In this document: piece after piece, positions 44,989 through 53,457 of the stretch
How the letters are laid out: each line of letters opens with the position of its first letter
Numbering within the stretch: position 1 is the stretch's first letter
Source of the DNA: Tessaracoccus rhinocerotis
Lineage (GTDB): Bacteria; Actinomycetota; Actinomycetes; Propionibacteriales; Propionibacteriaceae
Assembly: GCF_007197885.1 (NCBI RefSeq)
Contig: NZ_VKKG01000002.1
Coordinates: 186,001 to 250,000, forward strand
Direction: 5' to 3'
DNA: 64,000 nt
The notes under the pieces: generated by a model
The model's input: the letters and a program-made list of their open reading frames with translations, nothing else
What the model was told of the DNA's origin: nothing
Database searches by the model: none
Program-made: the position numbers and the translations under genes

Positions 44989-45674
44989 TCCAGCGCCATC
45001 TGGCCCACGTAGCGGGCCAGGAGGTTGCGCGAACTGATCGTCCAGTGCAGCCTGCGCCAGGATTGCCAAGGCACCCAGCCGGCCCGCTCCGTCGACCCTC
45101 CCAGGTCGTGGACCACGGGCTCGCTGGGTGCTTCGCATGTTGCGCCGTAGACCACCCGCAGGGCGTGGTAGTCCTCCAGCACCCCTGAGTTCGAGCGCCC
45201 CACCCAGTGGTCCGAGTCCAGCGTGAGGACGCGGTCGATCGTGATGCGCTGCCCCGACTCCTCGAACACCTCGCGAACCACGGCCTGGGCCGGTGACTCC
45301 CCGGGGTCCACCCCGCCGCCGGGCAGGGCCCAGGTGCCGGGCACGGCGGTGAGCGAGGAGTTGACGGTCCCCAGCAGCCCCCGCTCGGACAGAACCACCG
45401 CGTAGGCGCCCACGCGCTGCTTGGTCACGGGCACCTCGTCGGGCCCGGCCTCGTCGAAGACCACATTCGGCCTGCGCCTGCGGGCCTGCGGCCGCTCGCC
45501 GGCCTTCCGCACGAGGTAGGTGAACACGATCTCGCCGTCGACGAGGACGGTGGACAGGGGCCGGAGGGGGATGTATCCAAGCCCGAGGAGTTGGTCACGA
45601 GGGTGCTCCCCGTGCGCGACCGTGAACCGGACACTCGGCGGGGCCACTGGTGTGGTGACCCCGATGATGCGCAT
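44973..45674 (-). CDS. NUDIX hydrolase
   Basis: The 233-residue protein has a full NUDIX box: GGGVDPGESPAQAVVREVFEESGQ spans about residues 118-141 as GGGVDPGESPAQAV then VREVFEESGQ, matching GX5EX7REUXEEXGU. An unusual N-terminal extension of about 85 residues precedes it (YIPLRPLSTVLVDGEIVFTY, a basic RRRRP stretch). Substrate is not recognisable. ATG 45674 has TAGACT 6 nt upstream, so it is leaderless. Convergent with the BI-1 gene. Confidence 0.88.
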   Translation of the reverse strand: MRIIGVTTPVAPPSVRFTVAHGEHPRDQLLGLGYIPLRPLSTVLVDGEIVFTYLVRKAGERPQARRRRPNVVFDEAGPDEVPVTKQRVGAYAVVLSERGLLGTVNSSLTAVPGTWALPGGGVDPGESPAQAVVREVFEESGQRITIDRVLTLDSDHWVGRSNSGVLEDYHALRVVYGATCEAPSEPVVHDLGGSTERAGWVPWQSWRRLHWTISSRNLLARYVGQMALDQSLK

Positions 45675-45745
45675 TGGGACAGTCTAGGCGGGTTGCCGCG
45701 ATACGCTGATCCGGACGCGCTGCAGCCCCAGAAGGAGTGGTCACG

Positions 45746-46621
45746 ATGGAGTACCGGGACAACGTGAAGCTGGATCGGGCGCGCGTGCGCTACGGCGGTG
45801 GCGGCGGACGATCCGGAGGCCGCGGCATGGCCGTGGGTGGCGGCATCGGCGGTGTGATCGTGCTGGTGCTGGTGCTGCTGTTCGGCGGGAACCTGGGCGA
45901 CGTGCTGGGCGGCGCCGCCATGCCGGGCGAGAACCAGCAGCCCACTGGGGAGCAGCTCGAGTGCGAGACCGCGGCCGACATCGAGGCCAACCGGGACTGC
46001 CGCTTCGCCGCCTACGACATCGCCGTCCAGGACTACTGGAGCTCGGTGATGAAGGGCTACGAGTACGGGCAGATGGTGCTGTTCAGCGGGCAGGTCCAGA
46101 CCGCCTGCGGCACGGGCTCCTCCCAGATGGGTCCCTTCTACTGCCCCGGTGACCACACCGTCTACATCGACGGCGAGTACATGGGACAGCTGTTGGACCA
46201 GCTCGGTGCCGCCGGTGGTGACGCGGCCGAGCTCTACATCGTCGGACACGAGTACGGACACCACGTGTCCAACCTCACCGGCCAGATGCAGCAGTCCCGC
46301 GCCGGAGGGAACCAGACCGGCCCCAAGTCGAACCAGGTGCGCCTCGAGCTGCAGGCGGACTGTTACGCCGGCGTGTTCTTCAACAACACGATCCAGGACC
46401 CGGACTCGCCGATCGAGAGCGTCACACGGGACGACCTGATGCGCATCGCCGACGCCGCCCGCGCCGTCGGTGACGACCACATCCAGGAGCGCTCGGGTGG
46501 CCGCGTGGTTCCCGAGAGCTGGACGCACGGCTCGTCGGAGATGCGGCAGCGCTGGGTGGCGAAGGGCTACGACTCGGGGGACCCGAACGTGTGCGACACG
46601 TTCGCCACCGACGACCTGTGA
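45746..46621 (+). CDS. Neutral zinc metallopeptidase (YpfJ family)
   Basis: The 291-residue protein has a short cytoplasmic part (MEYRDNVKLDRARVRYGGGG), one membrane segment (GGVIVLVLVLLFGGNLG) and an extracytoplasmic zincin domain with HEYGHH (in VGHEYGHHVSNLTG) and a downstream VRLELQADCYAGVFFNN that supplies the third ligand Glu. Family members are predicted metallopeptidases of unknown substrate. ATG 45746 with GAAGGAG upstream is preferred over GTG 45737. Four Cys residues in the outer domain could pair. Confidence 0.9.
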   Translation: MEYRDNVKLDRARVRYGGGGGRSGGRGMAVGGGIGGVIVLVLVLLFGGNLGDVLGGAAMPGENQQPTGEQLECETAADIEANRDCRFAAYDIAVQDYWSSVMKGYEYGQMVLFSGQVQTACGTGSSQMGPFYCPGDHTVYIDGEYMGQLLDQLGAAGGDAAELYIVGHEYGHHVSNLTGQMQQSRAGGNQTGPKSNQVRLELQADCYAGVFFNNTIQDPDSPIESVTRDDLMRIADAARAVGDDHIQERSGGRVVPESWTHGSSEMRQRWVAKGYDSGDPNVCDTFATDDL

Positions 46622-46622
46622 C

Positions 46623-47684
46623 CTACTCGAAGTAGGCCGAGAGGTCCCGCCCCTGCAGGTCGGTGTGGAAGATCGTGCCCCCGCAGTCGTAGCGGACCAC
46701 CGGCTGGACGCGTTGGTGGCGGTTGTCCACGACGACGGAGCAGTCCTGTTCCGGGTCGTCCCGGAACTCCGCGATGGCCATGGAGATGGCGGTTGCGTCC
46801 AGCAGCAGCGGGTCGAAGGGTTCCAGCCCGAGGGTCTCAGTGCGCTGCGCGGTGAAGGTGGGCAGGCTACCGAGGCGAGTGCGCCGCTCGATCACGCCCT
46901 CGCCCTTGGGGACGTCGGCCCAGTAGCCCTCCTGCGGGCTGAAGCCCACGGCCAGGACCACCTGCGTGGCGCCCGTGACCGCCTTGAGACCGGAGGTGAT
47001 GTCCGCGACGCTGTGGGTGTCGAGGGCCTTCACGACGGTGCCGTCGCGGTGGAAGAAGACCGTGCTGGACTCCGGGCGAGTGGTGACCGTCATGTAGACC
47101 TCGCCGCCGCGGTACTCCACCACCTGCAGCACCTGGTTCTCGGAGCTGGTCGCGTGCAGCGCCGCGACGTCGAGGATGCGACGCAGGTCGCCCAGCGGGA
47201 AGGTGGTCGGGTTGAAGCTGGCCTGGCCAAGGTTCTGGACGTCGCTGTCGGCCACCGAGATCACCCCGTCGCGCCAGCGGTAGGTGCGAACCTGGTCCTC
47301 GTGGTCCAGCACCGTGAGGGTCGCTTGCGTGGCGGTCACGTCCAGCTTCAGCGCCGGCAGCTCGGAGGCCACCCGGTGCAGTTCCGCGACCACCTCGTCG
47401 GCGTGGTCCACCATCTCGCCCTGGATGGGGAACTCCCCGGGGAGCGTGGCATCCGGCGAGGGGGAGGGCCGGCGGGTGTAGGAGCGCGAGGGCGTCGTCG
47501 CCCGGGTGGTGGTGACGCTCGGGGAGGCGGTGGGCGTGGAGGTGGCCGATGGCGCGACGGTTGCCGACGCCGGGCCGCTGGCGGGGACCGTCGGTGGCGC
47601 GACGGTGGGTTGGCCGACGACGGGCGCGCATCCTGCCAACGTCAGGACCAACGTGGCCAGGGCTGGCAGCGGGCGCAGTTTCAC
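46623..47684 (-). CDS. Putative lipoprotein, unknown
   Basis: The 353-residue protein has a lipoprotein signal peptide with lipobox LAGC (Cys19), then a long Thr/Ser/Pro-rich spacer (to about residue 85) and a folded domain (EMVDHADEVVAELHRVASEL, TLTVLDHEDQVRTYRWRDG, VVVDNRHQRVQPVVRYDCG). I do not recognise the domain; the repeated beta-strand pattern hints at a two-lobed beta structure like other actinobacterial LppX-like lipoproteins, but this is weak. The GTG start has TAGGCT 6 nt upstream (leaderless). Convergent with the metallopeptidase. Confidence 0.7.
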   Translation of the reverse strand: MKLRPLPALATLVLTLAGCAPVVGQPTVAPPTVPASGPASATVAPSATSTPTASPSVTTTRATTPSRSYTRRPSPSPDATLPGEFPIQGEMVDHADEVVAELHRVASELPALKLDVTATQATLTVLDHEDQVRTYRWRDGVISVADSDVQNLGQASFNPTTFPLGDLRRILDVAALHATSSENQVLQVVEYRGGEVYMTVTTRPESSTVFFHRDGTVVKALDTHSVADITSGLKAVTGATQVVLAVGFSPQEGYWADVPKGEGVIERRTRLGSLPTFTAQRTETLGLEPFDPLLLDATAISMAIAEFRDDPEQDCSVVVDNRHQRVQPVVRYDCGGTIFHTDLQGRDLSAYFE

Positions 47685-47690
47685 CGCTCA

Positions 47691-47710
47691 AGCCTAGCTC
47701 GCGTTAGGCT
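47691..47710. promoter_or_regulatory. Divergent leaderless promoter pair
   Basis: TAGGCT on the minus strand (47696-47691) lies 6 nt before GTG 47684, and TAGGCT on the plus strand (47705-47710) lies 6 nt before ATG 47717. The two boxes are 8 bp apart, so the two promoters must exclude one another. Confidence 0.5.
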
Positions 47711-47716
47711 CGCTCC

Positions 47717-47926
47717 ATGGCTGCCCGGTTCCTCGCGTCACACCCCTGCCAGGATGCCTGTGGCGTCATGGAGACGGGGGAGTCCGTCGAGGGTGCCCCC
47801 GTGTACGCGTGCCCCGGCTGCGACACCCGCTGGATCGAGCTGGGAGAGCGCCGTCCCGCTGACCAGCCCGGTCAGGATCAGGCCGACGGGCCGCACTTCA
47901 CTCCGGTGGCGTGCACGGGGCAGTAG
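47717..47926 (+). CDS. Small zinc-ribbon-like protein, 69 residues
   Basis: The protein reads [20 protein letters not shown] then [17 protein letters not shown] and a polar tail. The CxxxC and CxxC pairs (residues 11-15 and 32-35) suggest a small zinc-binding fold. Support comes from the leaderless TAGGCT box 6 nt upstream, codon quality and the Cys pattern; no family is recognised. The last 49 bp overlap the convergent msrA gene, so the extreme C terminus is the least certain part. Confidence 0.5.
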   Translation: MAARFLASHPCQDACGVMETGESVEGAPVYACPGCDTRWIELGERRPADQPGQDQADGPHFTPVACTGQ

Positions 47927-48540
47927 CCGTTCGGGTTCTTGTGCAGGTACTGCTGGTGCTCCGCCTCGGCGTAGTAGAACGTCTGCCCGGTGGAGATCTC
48001 GGTGGTGATCTCGCCGTAGCCCGCCTGGGTGAGGCTCTCCTGGAACGCCTCGCGCGACCGCTGCGCCGCGGCCAGCTGCTCCTCGTCGACGGGGAAGATC
48101 GCCGAGCGGTACTGGGTTCCGATGTCGTTGCCCTGGCGGTTCAGCTGGGTGGGGTCGTGCGCCTCCCAGAAGATCCGCAGCAGCTCGTCGTAGCTGACGC
48201 GAGCGGGGTCGAAGACGACCTTCACGGTCTCGGTGTGCCCGGTGCTGCCGGTGCAGGACTCGGCGTAGGTGGGATTGGGCGTGAACCCGCCCATGAACCC
48301 GACGGCGGTGTTCACGACGCCCTCGGTCTGCCAGAACATGCGCTCCTCGCCCCAGTAGCAGCCGAGAGCGAAGTAGGCCACCTCGGTACCCTCCGGCTCC
48401 GCGTCGAGCGGCAGCCCCAGCACCGCGTGCTCCGGCACGGGGAACAGCACCGGCTCGTCACGCCCGGGGAGCGCCTCCTCCGGGGTGATCGTGCGCGGTT
48501 CGAGGTGCTTGCGGATCCAATCCATCACGTCGATGTCCAT
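47878..48540 (-). CDS. msrA: Peptide methionine sulfoxide reductase MsrA
   Basis: MsrA reduces methionine-S-sulfoxide in proteins. The 220-residue protein has the catalytic motif [12 protein letters not shown] (normally GCFWG), then GYTGG-like [39 protein letters not shown] and [15 protein letters not shown]-terminal Cys in [11 protein letters not shown] may be the resolving residue. The start ATG 48540 lies within the normal N-terminal extension of the family. Convergent with the small zinc-ribbon gene. Confidence 0.95.
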   Translation of the reverse strand: MDIDVMDWIRKHLEPRTITPEEALPGRDEPVLFPVPEHAVLGLPLDAEPEGTEVAYFALGCYWGEERMFWQTEGVVNTAVGFMGGFTPNPTYAESCTGSTGHTETVKVVFDPARVSYDELLRIFWEAHDPTQLNRQGNDIGTQYRSAIFPVDEEQLAAAQRSREAFQESLTQAGYGEITTEISTGQTFYYAEAEHQQYLHKNPNGYCPVHATGVKCGPSA

Positions 48541-48549
48541 GGCCCCAGC

Positions 48550-49221
48550 CTATGCGCGCCAGTCAACGGCGCGGCCGCCCTGCCGCTCCAGCTCCGCGTT
48601 GGCGCGGCTGAAGGGGCGTGACCCGAAGAAGCCGTTTCTTGCGGACAGCGGCGACGGGTGCGCACTGGCGATCACGGGCACGTCCCCGAGCAGGGGCTGC
48701 ACCCCCTGGGCGTCACGGCCCCACAGGATCGCCACGAGTGGCCCGCCGCGCGCTGCCAGGGCGCGCACCGCCGCGGCAGTGATCTCCTCCCAGCCCTTGC
48801 CGCGGTGGGAGGCCGAGACCCCGGGCCGCACGGTCAGCACGCGGTTCAGCAGGAGCACCCCCTGCTCGAACCAGGCGGACAGGTCCCCGTGGCCGGCGGG
48901 CGGGATCCCGAGGTCCGCCTCGAGCTCGGCGTAGATGTTCGCCAGGCTGCGCGGGATGGGACGGACGTCGGGGGCCACCGAGAAGCTGAGCCCGACGGGA
49001 TGGCCGGGCGTCGGGTACGGGTCCTGTCCCACGACCAGCACGCGGACGTCCGCCAGTGGCCTGCTGAAAGCCCTCAGCACGTGTTCCCCGGCGGGCAGGT
49101 AGCCGCGTCCGGCGGCCAGTTCGTCCCGCAGGAACGACCCCATGGCATGGATGTTCGGTTCGACGTCGGCGAGCGCCTCGGCCCAGTCCGGCGCAACGAG
49201 TTCTGAGAGGGGCTTTGCCAT
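48550..49221 (-). CDS. ung: Uracil-DNA glycosylase
   Basis: Ung removes uracil from DNA. The 223-residue family 1 enzyme has the water-activating loop [20 protein letters not shown], the motif [23 protein letters not shown] and the DNA minor-groove loop [18 protein letters not shown]. It ends 9 bp before msrA in the same direction, so the two repair genes may be co-transcribed. Confidence 0.96.
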   Translation of the reverse strand: MAKPLSELVAPDWAEALADVEPNIHAMGSFLRDELAAGRGYLPAGEHVLRAFSRPLADVRVLVVGQDPYPTPGHPVGLSFSVAPDVRPIPRSLANIYAELEADLGIPPAGHGDLSAWFEQGVLLLNRVLTVRPGVSASHRGKGWEEITAAAVRALAARGGPLVAILWGRDAQGVQPLLGDVPVIASAHPSPLSARNGFFGSRPFSRANAELERQGGRAVDWRA

Positions 49222-49305
49222 GGCCAGAACTTTGCCACAGGGACATCAGGGTTGATTCAGGGTTCCAATCCGTGAAGAAGTGTTCCCACAATGGAAAGGA
49301 CGTTT

Positions 49306-49311
49306 TAACAT
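49306..49311 (+). promoter_or_regulatory. -10 box for the leaderless DUF4097-like gene
   Basis: TAACAT ends 6 nt before the ATG at 49318; no Shine-Dalgarno is present. Confidence 0.5.
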
Positions 49312-49317
49312 TGGTGC

Positions 49318-50121
49318 ATGAGCAACTTGGATCTTGGACCGATCCTCGACGAGCTGGCCGCCGGGCGGATCGACGCCGCGGAGGCCAATCGTCGGATCGA
49401 GGAACTGAAGCAGGGCGCAGAGCCCAGGGAGACCGCCGCCGAGGAACCGTCGGACGGGGAGCGGCCGAGGAGCAAGCCCCGGGCGGGCGGGCTCGAGCGG
49501 ATCGCCATCACCGCCGTCGGGCGCCGGGTGCGCGTCGAGGCCGACCCGTCGGTGACCACCCTGACGGTCGAGGGGCAGCACGTGCTGCGCCGCAACGGCA
49601 CCGTCATGGAGATCAGCAGCACGGGGGACTTCGGCCCCAGCTTCAACGGCTTCTCGCTGATCCGGCCGCCGCGCAGCCTCGACGACCTGCGCGACATCGG
49701 GCTCGGCAAGGAACTGGTCATCAAGGTGAACCCGCGCCTGGTGGTGGACGCCGAACTGACCACCGGGGGCCTGCGGACCTCGGGCGTGCCGAAGCTGGGT
49801 CGCATCCGCGTCACCGGGGGTGGCTGCTCGCTGGAGGACGTCACGGAGGTGTCCGACCTGCTCTCGCAGGCCGGCGCCGTGACCGTCGAGGGCCCGATCA
49901 GCACCGGGCGCTCGAAGCTGCGGGTGGAGTCGGGAAGCCTCACAGTCAACCTCACGGAGGGTGCCAACGTCACCATCCGCGGTGAGGCGCGACTCGGCCG
50001 CATCAACTGGCCCGGGGACAGCGACAACGTCGACGAGCTCATCGTCGGCAACGGCTCGGCCCGCCTCGACATCAGCGTCGTGATGGGCCTGGCGAGCATC
50101 AGGAACACGGAGGACGAGTGA
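49318..50121 (+). CDS. DUF4097-like beta-repeat protein
   Basis: The 267-residue cytoplasmic protein starts with a short helical SHOCT-like motif (LDLGPILDELAAGRIDAAEA, RRIEELKQG), followed by a charged linker and a long series of beta strands (VGRRVRVEADPSVTTLTVEG, RLVVDAELTTGGLRTSGVPK, GRSKLRVESGSLTVNLTEGA) like the DUF4097/YvlB beta-helix. No membrane segment is present. The next gene, DUF2089, starts 1 bp after the stop. The Bacillus yvlB region also combines such domains, which suggests that the pair works as a unit in envelope stress, but this is inference. Confidence 0.7.
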   Translation: MSNLDLGPILDELAAGRIDAAEANRRIEELKQGAEPRETAAEEPSDGERPRSKPRAGGLERIAITAVGRRVRVEADPSVTTLTVEGQHVLRRNGTVMEISSTGDFGPSFNGFSLIRPPRSLDDLRDIGLGKELVIKVNPRLVVDAELTTGGLRTSGVPKLGRIRVTGGGCSLEDVTEVSDLLSQAGAVTVEGPISTGRSKLRVESGSLTVNLTEGANVTIRGEARLGRINWPGDSDNVDELIVGNGSARLDISVVMGLASIRNTEDE

Positions 50122-50122
50122 C

Positions 50123-50527
50123 ATGCCGAACCACCTGTACCACGCCCCCGCAGACTGCCCCGTCTGCGGCGAGGACCTGATCATCACCCGCAAGGGTTGC
50201 CTCAAGTGCGGCACGGAACTGGCCGGCGAGTTCGCCAGCTGCACCTACTGCGCCCTCGACGAGGCGGAGCACGAGATCCTGAAGGTGTTCCTCACCTCAC
50301 GCGGGAACCTGCGCGAGGTGGAGAAGCACCTGGGAGTGTCCTACCCGACGGCGCGGGCCCGGTTCGACGCCGTCGTCGCCAAGCTCGGCTTCGGTGCCGC
50401 CGTCCCCGACGACGGCCAGCAGGGCGAGCCGTCCCCCGGGGAGACGCCGCAGGAGCAGATCCTCGCGCGCGTCGCCGCGGGGGAGATCAGCAGTGAGGTG
50501 GCCGCCGGGCTGATCGCCGCCCTCTGA
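50123..50527 (+). CDS. DUF2089 domain protein
   Basis: The 134-residue protein has an N-terminal zinc ribbon (DCPVCGEDLIITRKGCLKCG) and a helix-turn-helix-like segment (EILKVFLTSRGNLREVEKHL, SYPTARARFDAVVAKLGF) typical of DUF2089. A C-terminal SHOCT-like helix (LARVAAGEISSEVAAGLIAA) matches the one at the start of the upstream protein, a possible point of contact. It is probably a DNA-binding regulator of the cassette. It starts 1 bp after the preceding stop and is translated with it. Confidence 0.8.
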   Translation: MPNHLYHAPADCPVCGEDLIITRKGCLKCGTELAGEFASCTYCALDEAEHEILKVFLTSRGNLREVEKHLGVSYPTARARFDAVVAKLGFGAAVPDDGQQGEPSPGETPQEQILARVAAGEISSEVAAGLIAAL

Positions 50528-50537
50528 GTGGCTGTGG

Positions 50538-51038
50538 CTACAGGACCTCGACCTTGAGGATCGTGACGCTCAGCGTCTTCCCGGTCGGGGTCTCGTAGCT
50601 GACCTCGTCGCCCACCCTGCGGCCGTTCACGGCGGCGCCGAGCGGCGACTGTGGGGAGACGGCGTTCTCCACGGATGCGTCCGTGCCCAGCACCTCGCGG
50701 GAGCCGAGCAGGAAGGTGTCGGTGTCGTCCTCGTCACCGTCGAACGCGACAGTGATCACCTTGCCGGGCAGCGCCTCGTCGGGATCGCCCTCGGGCTCAC
50801 CCACCTGTGCTGTGCGCAGGAGCTGCTCCAGCTGGCGGATGCGGCCCTCCATCTGGCCCTGTTCCTCGCGGGCGGCGTGGTAGCCGCCGTTCTCGCTGAG
50901 GTCCCCCTCCTCGCGCGCCGCGGCGATGCGGGCGGTCACGTCGGGACGACCAACGGTCTTGAGCTCGTTGAGCTCGGCTTCGAGTGCGTCGTGGGCCTCT
51001 TGGGTGAGCCACACGGTGTCGGCAGTGTTGTCGGACAT
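50538..51038 (-). CDS. greA: Transcription elongation factor GreA
   Basis: GreA rescues backtracked RNA polymerase by stimulating transcript cleavage. The 166-residue protein has the N-terminal coiled coil (LTQEAHDALEAELNELKTVG, RIAAAREEGDLSENGGYHAA with the acidic tip DLSEN) and the C-terminal FKBP-like domain (SPQSPLGAAVNGRRVGDEVS). It is the first gene of the block greA-DUF4307-mca known from Rv1080c-Rv1082. DUF4307 lies directly upstream in the same direction. Confidence 0.96.
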   Translation of the reverse strand: MSDNTADTVWLTQEAHDALEAELNELKTVGRPDVTARIAAAREEGDLSENGGYHAAREEQGQMEGRIRQLEQLLRTAQVGEPEGDPDEALPGKVITVAFDGDEDDTDTFLLGSREVLGTDASVENAVSPQSPLGAAVNGRRVGDEVSYETPTGKTLSVTILKVEVL

Positions 51039-51056
51039 CGAACCAGCCTAGCCCAC

Positions 51057-51473
51057 TCAACCGGCCAACTGACAGCCCTCGAGGTCGACGGCCGCTGCTT
51101 CGCGGATGGTTCTGATCTCGACGAAGACCTCGGTGAGTTCCTTGTCGCCCGGCGGTACGTCCACCTGGAGCTCGCCGACACGCTCGTAGTTCTCCGCCTG
51201 CGCGAACAGGAAGCAGGTGGCGGGCTCGGCCGGATCCTTGCGCTGCACCACCAGTTCGACCTCGGTCACCTGGGCGCTGACGGTGTCGAAGGCCCGCACG
51301 AGCCCAGCGACCGGAGGGTTGGAGCGGATCAGTCCCGAGACGGCGACGATCACCACCGCGGCGACGAGCGCCACGGCCGCACCGATCCCGACGGCCACGT
51401 CCACGGGGTTCCGCTTCGGGTAACGGGCGGAGATTCGCGCGCGTTCGGCGTCGGAGAGTTGAGGCTTGGTCAC
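51057..51473 (-). CDS. DUF4307 domain membrane protein
   Basis: The 138-residue protein starts VTKPQLSDAERARISARYPK (as in DUF4307), has one membrane segment (VAVGIGAAVALVAAVVIVAV) and an extracytoplasmic beta-rich domain with two Cys residues (CFLFAQ and GCQLAG). The GTG at 51473 is chosen; CACAAT lies 6 nt upstream. It is conserved between greA and mca (Rv1081c) and divergent from mca. Function unknown. Confidence 0.85.
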   Translation of the reverse strand: MTKPQLSDAERARISARYPKRNPVDVAVGIGAAVALVAAVVIVAVSGLIRSNPPVAGLVRAFDTVSAQVTEVELVVQRKDPAEPATCFLFAQAENYERVGELQVDVPPGDKELTEVFVEIRTIREAAAVDLEGCQLAG

Positions 51474-51528
51474 GCCACCATTGTGCCCGGCTGGTAAAGG
51501 CGGCTGCGCACGGGCCAAGATTGGAGGC

Positions 51529-52431
51529 ATGAACCGGCCCGGACCCGCCCCGCTTCGTCTGATGCACGTCCACGCCCATCCGGACGACGAGTCGAGCAAG
51601 GGCGCTGCCACGACCGCGAAGTACGTGGCCGAGGGGGTCGAGGTGATGGTGGTCACCTGCACCGGCGGGGAGCGCGGCGACGTGCTCAACCCCAAGCTCG
51701 CCCACGACCCCGAGGTGATCGTCAACATCGCGGAGATCCGTCGACGGGAGATGGCCGAGGCGCGCTCGATCCTGGGGGTGGACCAGGTCTGGCTCGGGTT
51801 CGTCGACTCCGGGTTCCCGGAGGGGGACCCGCTCCCGCCGTTGCCCGAGGGCTGCTTCGGGCTGGAGGACCCGGTCGTCGCAGCCGGTCGCCTGGTGAAG
51901 GTGATGCGTGACTTCCGCCCCCACGTGGTGACCACCTATGACGAGCGCGGCGGCTACCCCCACCCGGACCACGTCCAGTGCCACAACATCACGGTCGAGG
52001 CGTTCCGGGCCGCTGCCGACCCGTCGCTGTGGCCGGAGCACGGACCCGCCTGGCAGGCGGCCAAGCTCTACTACCACATGGGGTTCCACCGGCGGCGCTA
52101 CGCAGCGCTGGAGGAGCTGATGCACGAGCACGGCCTCGAGTCCCGCCAGCCCGCCCCGACCCGTGACGACGACCCGTTCTCCGACGGCCGGATCACGACC
52201 TTCGTGCACTGCGGCGACTACTTCCACGTCCGAGACGCGGCGCTGCGCGCCCACGCCACCCAGATCGACCCGGACGGCCCCTGGTTCGCGGTGCCGCTGG
52301 AGATCCAGCAGGCCGGCTGGCCCACCGAGGACTACCAGCTCGTGATCTCGAAGGTGCCGACGATGATCCCGGAGGACGACCTGTTCAAGGGGTTGCGGCA
52401 GGTGCCGCTCGAACCCGAGTTCGTGATCTAG
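51529..52431 (+). CDS. mca: Mycothiol S-conjugate amidase
   Basis: Mca cleaves mycothiol conjugates of drugs and electrophiles, giving mercapturic acids for export. The 300-residue PIG-L family metalloenzyme has the zinc motif HAHPDDESSKGAAT, TCTGGERGDVLNP, YDERGGYPHPDHVQCH and a C-terminal substrate lid with YFHVRDAALRAHATQIDP. The length and the NPKLAHDPE insert favour Mca over MshB. ATG 51529 is the start. It marks the organism as a mycothiol user. The following FUSC exporter gene starts directly after the stop, a suggestive pairing for export of conjugates. Confidence 0.93.
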   Translation: MNRPGPAPLRLMHVHAHPDDESSKGAATTAKYVAEGVEVMVVTCTGGERGDVLNPKLAHDPEVIVNIAEIRRREMAEARSILGVDQVWLGFVDSGFPEGDPLPPLPEGCFGLEDPVVAAGRLVKVMRDFRPHVVTTYDERGGYPHPDHVQCHNITVEAFRAAADPSLWPEHGPAWQAAKLYYHMGFHRRRYAALEELMHEHGLESRQPAPTRDDDPFSDGRITTFVHCGDYFHVRDAALRAHATQIDPDGPWFAVPLEIQQAGWPTEDYQLVISKVPTMIPEDDLFKGLRQVPLEPEFVI

Positions 52432-53457
52432 GTGTTGTTCCGGGTAGCCCAGGCCAGCCGCGCCGCGCTCGCGGCGATGGCTGCGTGGGCCGTCGGGAAC
52501 CTGTTGCCCGGGGAGATGGCGCAGTACGCCTACGCTGCCGCCCTCGGCGCCTTCGTCGCCACCGGGACGACCCTGGTCACCATCGCCCGGGCCGCCACCC
52601 AGCGCGCCGCCGGGCTGGTGATCGGCGCCGCGATGGGCCTGTTGCTGCTGCCGCTGGACGTCTACGGACTGCTCAAGATCGGGGTGATCGCGGCGGTCGG
52701 GGTGCTGGTGGAGGGGGTGCGGGCGCTCGGCGACGGGGCCTCGATGGTGCCGGTGGCGGCGGTGTTGGTGATCCTGTTCGGCGGTGTGGACGCAGACGGC
52801 TACGCGATCGGCTACGTGGGCCAGTTCAGCCTCGGCATGTTGGTGGGCATCACGATCAACGCGGTGGTGATGCCGCCGCTGCACGTGGACGAGGCGCGCG
52901 GCAGGAAGAACCGCGCCATCGGGGAACTCGCCGACCGGCTGGACGAGCTCGCAGCCATGCTGCGCGGGGTGTGGCCGCCGGATCGCGAGGACTGGGCCAA
53001 CTGGGCGCCGGAGCTGGAAGCCTGGGTGGTCGACGTCGAGGACGAGCTCGGTGAGGCTCGTGAGAGCCGCCGGTTCAACATCCGCACGCTGTGGCGTCGG
53101 GACCGGATCGCCGACGACGAGGCCGACGGGGCCGCGCTCCGCTCGGTGGTCAACCGAGCCATCAACGTCATCGACGCACTCTCCGGCGCAGCGTGGGAGA
53201 CGCCCGTGGCGGTCCACGTGGACGGGACGGACCGTGACGCCGTCGCCGACGCCGTCGCGGCGGCTGCCGCGCACCTGCGGGCATGGGCTGGGCGCGAGGA
53301 CGTGCGGGAGGTGTCGGACGCCTCGCTGGAGGCCATCGACAGGCTCTACGCCCGCGCCGTCGAGCACGGGGAACCGGAGTCAGGTGTGCTGGCCGTCGTC
53401 TTCTCGCTCCGCGCGCTGAGGGCGCGCGTGGACAGGGTGGCTCAGCGACGCGCCTGA
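52432..53457 (+). CDS. FUSC / aromatic acid exporter-like membrane protein
   Basis: The 341-residue protein has six hydrophobic segments in its first half (AALAAMAAWAVGNLLPGEMA through YVGQFSLGMLVGITINAVVM) followed by a cytoplasmic helical domain (NRAIGELADRLDELAAMLRG, WAPELEAWVVDVEDELGEAR). This is the arrangement of the ArAE_1/FUSC family of small aromatic acid exporters, here a half-size form that probably dimerises. GTG 52432 follows the mca stop immediately, so they are coupled. A role in exporting detoxification products is inference from the neighbour. Confidence 0.75.
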   Translation: MLFRVAQASRAALAAMAAWAVGNLLPGEMAQYAYAAALGAFVATGTTLVTIARAATQRAAGLVIGAAMGLLLLPLDVYGLLKIGVIAAVGVLVEGVRALGDGASMVPVAAVLVILFGGVDADGYAIGYVGQFSLGMLVGITINAVVMPPLHVDEARGRKNRAIGELADRLDELAAMLRGVWPPDREDWANWAPELEAWVVDVEDELGEARESRRFNIRTLWRRDRIADDEADGAALRSVVNRAINVIDALSGAAWETPVAVHVDGTDRDAVADAVAAAAAHLRAWAGREDVREVSDASLEAIDRLYARAVEHGEPESGVLAVVFSLRALRARVDRVAQRRA

